Below, piece after piece: positions 61,194-64,000 of a stretch of 64,000 bases of DNA (the stretch's first letter is position 1; each line of letters starts with the position of its first letter). Origin of the DNA: Eisenibacter elegans DSM 3317 (lineage in GTDB: Bacteria; Bacteroidota; Bacteroidia; Cytophagales; Microscillaceae). The stretch lies in contig NZ_AUMD01000011.1 in the NCBI RefSeq assembly GCF_000430505.1, positions 558,001 through 622,000 of the forward strand. The letters run 5' to 3'. The notes under the pieces are model-generated. The model was not told where the DNA came from and did no database searches. It was given only the letters and a program-made list of their open reading frames with translations. The translations under genes were made by a program, and so were the position numbers.

Positions 61194-63656
61194 TTGTCTA
61201 AACATACCCACATATCACCTACCATAGGCCCACCGGAAACAGATGATGACCGTAATTTTTTGAGTGAGTTAGACTTTCACAAAATATGGCTCATCTTTCG
61301 AAAAAGCTTGATTTGGATTGTGTTGTTAGTAACGCTTTCCATCACTGGTGCATACCTCTATATCCGCTATACCAAGCCGCTATACCAGTCGGCTTCTAAT
61401 CTCAAGCTAGAAATCAAAAGCACAGGCAACAATGTGTTGGGGCTGCGGGGCGTAAGTATGGATGGGGGCGACCTATACGGTGAAATAGAATATATTCGCT
61501 CCGAAATCATCTATGACGAGCTACTCAAGCGCTCTCCCGAATTGCACGTAAGCTACTATGCCAAGGGCAATATCTTAGACAATGAGCTGTATAGCTCTTC
61601 GCCTTTTGAGCTGGTGTACGAACAGTTTGACGAATCGTTGATGGATCAAAAAATCTCTGTCGAAATTCTGAGCAAGCAGGAATACATCCTCTCTTATCAG
61701 ATAGGCAATAGTGTAGTCAAACAGCAATATCAGTTTGGACAGGCAATTAATCTGGGTGGGAAGGTATGCCAATTAGTGCTAAAAAACACCTTCAGCCCCG
61801 GCAGTAGTTATAGCTATTATTATTTTGTAGTCAACAGCCGTAGCGCCCTGATCAATTATCTTCAACAAAACCTGAGCGTAGGCATTATCAACCAAACTGC
61901 CCGCATCATCAGTGTGGCCTTCAAAGAACACAACATTTATAAGGCACGTGATATTGTCAATAAAATCGACAGCATCTACCTAGAGAAAACAGTAGAAAAA
62001 CAAAATCAAAGCTACAAACAACAACTACGCTACCTCGATGAGCAAATCGCGAAGATAGAGCAAAAACTGGCCTCTTACGAAGATACCCTAGAGCGCTTTA
62101 TCCTGACCAATAAGGTGCGCAGTGGAGAAGAAATCTTTAACAAAGCGCTGAGCGGCATAGAGGAAATGCTGGTCAAGAAAAACACGTTGGTAGAGCAACT
62201 CACCACCCTCCAGCAGCTCGATAATTGGGTACAACAGGACTCGCTCAACCTCGAAACCCTGCCCGAAATAGCTGTAGACGATGCTCGCCTGACCACGCTT
62301 TTCACTGAGCTAAACCAGCTCAAGGAACGCCGCAACAGTATGGCGCTTACCCGCACAGCCAATAGCCAGTCTTTGCGCTATCTCGAAGAACAATACGCTA
62401 CAGCCAAGAGCAAAGCCGCCCAGCAGATTCAGGCCCAACAAAAACGCCTCTACCGACAATTGGCTGAAGTAAGGGGTAAAATCGCCGAATCGGAACAACA
62501 GTTTTTTAGTGCTCCTGCCAAAGAAAAAGCCTTTAACCGTATCCAACGGCTGTATAACATTGATGAGGGCTACTACCTCAGCATGCTCAACCGTAAGGCC
62601 GAAATAGGGATAGCCGGGGCAGGCATTATTCCGGAATTTGTGATTTTGTCGCCGGCCAATCTCCCCAGTGTAGCCATCTACCCCCAAAAGCGCACCATCT
62701 ACCCCATCGGGCTAGGGGTAGGACTGATACTTTCGCTGCTTTTGGTAGGAGGGCGATACATCTTGAGTGATACCATCGGCAACCAAGCCGAACTAGAGCG
62801 CCTGCTCTATGCGCCGGTGCTAGGAGCTGTGCCCCACTATCGACCACGCAAATACAAAAGCCAACACTCTCGCCTGATGGTGGCCGACAACCCACGCTCC
62901 GTACTCAACGAAGCCCTACGGGCTATCCGTACCAATATCGACTTTATGTTGCCCCCTGGCCAACGCCTACACCAACGCGCCGAGGCCAAAATCATTGCGG
63001 TCTCCTCTACAGTCAGCGGCGAGGGCAAAACCTTTGTGGCGGTCAATACCGCCGGTATTATTGCCATGTCGGGGCTGAGGGTCATTGTGTTGGACTGCGA
63101 CATGCGCCGCCCCAAAGTCCATCTAGCCTTTGACTATTTGGATAATGACAACGAGGCCGGCGGCTTGAGCACCCTGCTCATTGGTCGAACCACGCTGGAG
63201 TCTGTCATCAAAAAACAAACACGCGTCGAAAATCTACACTTTATACCTGCCGGCCCCATACCTCCTAACCCCTCTGAGCTGATTCTTCGCACGGAATTTG
63301 AAGAACTATTAGTCTCGCTCAAAGCAAAATATGACATTATCCTCATCGACAGCCCGCCGGTGGGCTTGGTTACAGATGGGATATTGATTATGCAAAAAGC
63401 TGATGTACCGCTGTTTGTCTTTAGGGCAAATTATTCGCGTCGAGTTTTTGTCAAAGGACTCAACAAATTGCTACAACAAAAAAATGTACAAAACCTAGCC
63501 GCCATTCTCAATGCGTCCAAAGCAACCGGAGGATATGGATATGGATACGGATATGGCAGCTACGGCTCTTACCAATCGCCCTACTATGAAGAAGATACGC
63601 CTGCTTGGCGGACTTTTCTTCAAAACATATGGGCAATTATCAACCAACGTAAGTAA
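61194..63656 (+). CDS. Wzc-like tyrosine kinase / chain-length regulator
   Basis: 820 residues, starting at TTG (61194); no ATG fits. N-terminal Wzz-like TM (IWLIFRKSLIWIVLLVTLSI), a large periplasmic coiled coil (SYKQQLRYLDEQIAKIEQKL), a second TM near 505-525, then the BY-kinase: Walker A SGEGKTF (near 608), A' LDCDMRRPK (near 633), B IILIDSPP (near 715). A Tyr-rich tail (GYGYGYGYGSYGSYQSPYY) is the autophosphorylation cluster. It governs polymer length and export. A PHP phosphatase follows 2 bp later to remove the phosphates. Confidence 0.95.
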   Translation: MSKHTHISPTIGPPETDDDRNFLSELDFHKIWLIFRKSLIWIVLLVTLSITGAYLYIRYTKPLYQSASNLKLEIKSTGNNVLGLRGVSMDGGDLYGEIEYIRSEIIYDELLKRSPELHVSYYAKGNILDNELYSSSPFELVYEQFDESLMDQKISVEILSKQEYILSYQIGNSVVKQQYQFGQAINLGGKVCQLVLKNTFSPGSSYSYYYFVVNSRSALINYLQQNLSVGIINQTARIISVAFKEHNIYKARDIVNKIDSIYLEKTVEKQNQSYKQQLRYLDEQIAKIEQKLASYEDTLERFILTNKVRSGEEIFNKALSGIEEMLVKKNTLVEQLTTLQQLDNWVQQDSLNLETLPEIAVDDARLTTLFTELNQLKERRNSMALTRTANSQSLRYLEEQYATAKSKAAQQIQAQQKRLYRQLAEVRGKIAESEQQFFSAPAKEKAFNRIQRLYNIDEGYYLSMLNRKAEIGIAGAGIIPEFVILSPANLPSVAIYPQKRTIYPIGLGVGLILSLLLVGGRYILSDTIGNQAELERLLYAPVLGAVPHYRPRKYKSQHSRLMVADNPRSVLNEALRAIRTNIDFMLPPGQRLHQRAEAKIIAVSSTVSGEGKTFVAVNTAGIIAMSGLRVIVLDCDMRRPKVHLAFDYLDNDNEAGGLSTLLIGRTTLESVIKKQTRVENLHFIPAGPIPPNPSELILRTEFEELLVSLKAKYDIILIDSPPVGLVTDGILIMQKADVPLFVFRANYSRRVFVKGLNKLLQQKNVQNLAAILNASKATGGYGYGYGYGSYGSYQSPYYEEDTPAWRTFLQNIWAIINQRK

Positions 63657-63658
63657 TC

Positions 63659-64000
63659 ATGATAGGACTACTCTTCTCCAAATCAGCCCATAGCAACCCT
63701 TGGTTACGTACCGATAACTGGCTACACACAGATATACACTCGCATCTATTGCCCGGCATCGATGATGGGGTGAAGACGCTGGCCGAGGCCGCTGCGCTCA
63801 TAGAGCAGTTTCAGGCTTTGGGCTACCAAAAGCTCATCACCACGCCCCACATCATGATGGACTATTACCGCAATACGCCCTGTATCATCCAAGAACGACT
63901 CGAAGAACTGCAAGCTTACCTCAAACAAGAGGGCATCAATATATGTATAGAAGCTGCCGCAGAGTATTATATGGATGAGGGCTTGGCCGAAATGATCAAG
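63659..64000 (+). CDS. PHP-type tyrosine phosphatase (CpsB/YwqE-like), cut by right edge
   Basis: 114 codons from the ATG at 63659 to the window edge. DIHSHLLPGIDDGVKTLAEAAALIEQF is the metal-binding start of the PHP phosphatases that act on tyrosine-phosphorylated Wzc, with TTPHIMMDYYRN the second site. Beginning 2 bp after wzc, it is part of the same operon. Most of the usual 240-250 residues lie outside. Confidence 0.9.
   Translation, partial: MIGLLFSKSAHSNPWLRTDNWLHTDIHSHLLPGIDDGVKTLAEAAALIEQFQALGYQKLITTPHIMMDYYRNTPCIIQERLEELQAYLKQEGINICIEAAAEYYMDEGLAEMIK

Noticed and set aside
1-64000. tRNA or rRNA genes
   Set aside because: No GGTTCGA-type T-arm or rRNA-like stretch noticed on either strand when reading by eye; a covariance scan could still find a missed one.

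Overview
The window is a chromosomal segment of a Bacteroidota bacterium, most like the Cytophagales. The evidence is: type IX secretion (T9SS) C-terminal domains on two large secreted proteins; many families typical of the phylum (DUF4139, DUF4349, DUF2911, GEVED, ORF6N, GIDE); lipoproteins and signal peptides ending in AQ; almost no Shine-Dalgarno sequences; and promoters of the Bacteroidota type (TTTG or TTG, about 20 nt, then TANNTTTG). LpxB, outer-membrane type proteins and a Wza/Wzc pair show a Gram-negative envelope. I could not fix the genus. I found no tRNA, rRNA, CRISPR array, transposase or integrase.

Layout. 1-5.6 kb: left-truncated MBOAT O-acyltransferase, repeats, a fused FAD/Fe-S oxidoreductase and a DUF434 protein. 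5.9-12.7 kb: secreted M14 peptidase, a STAS-like protein, a membrane protein with three winged-helix-like units, a lipoprotein and an LEA-type protein. 12.7-15.7 kb: accessory-looking island with a possibly decayed fragment and a divergent unit: an ORF6N DNA-binding protein opposite a small protein plus a four-TM coiled-coil zinc-finger protein. A good promoter with an overlapping palindrome and a repeated 10-mer lie within it. 15.8-18 kb: TetR regulator, hydrolase and DinB-like protein, with two matching operators. 18-25.7 kb: cell-envelope genes, including an M23 peptidase translationally coupled to a toxin-23-like barrel protein and a new-looking HExxH protein. 25.8-29.5 kb: TetR, PspA, YbjN-like, GIDE and TerB-like genes (membrane stress). 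29.5-34.3 kb: LysE exporter, GH3 protein, MetK and a thioesterase. 34.3-46 kb: T9SS subtilase, lysozyme-like protein, lipase-like lipoprotein, DivIC/FtsB, STAS-like, TPR, DUF2911, T9SS type-B adhesin and a BASS transporter. 46-58.5 kb: AlbA_2 protein, small barrel, candidate sRNA, LepB, M23-LysM peptidase, a pseudogene, lipoprotein, HDAC-like hydrolase, BioA, PurA, hydrolase and LpxB. 59-64 kb: start of a polysaccharide locus (GT4, Wza-like, Wzc kinase, PHP phosphatase cut by the right edge).

Non-coding structure is rich. One 77-bp repeat with TATACC/GGTATA ends occurs at least five times. A second element has perfect 12-bp terminal inverted repeats. A third has 14-bp inverted ends, and a matching end supplies the last codons of a secreted protein. 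Twenty-base hairpins with covarying stems recur in two of these families. No mobilising enzyme lies in the window, so these resemble MITE or REP sequences mobilised in trans.

Most start positions were moved downstream of the longest possible frame to the methionine that begins a signal peptide or conserved domain. All functional calls come from reading motifs; no database search was run.
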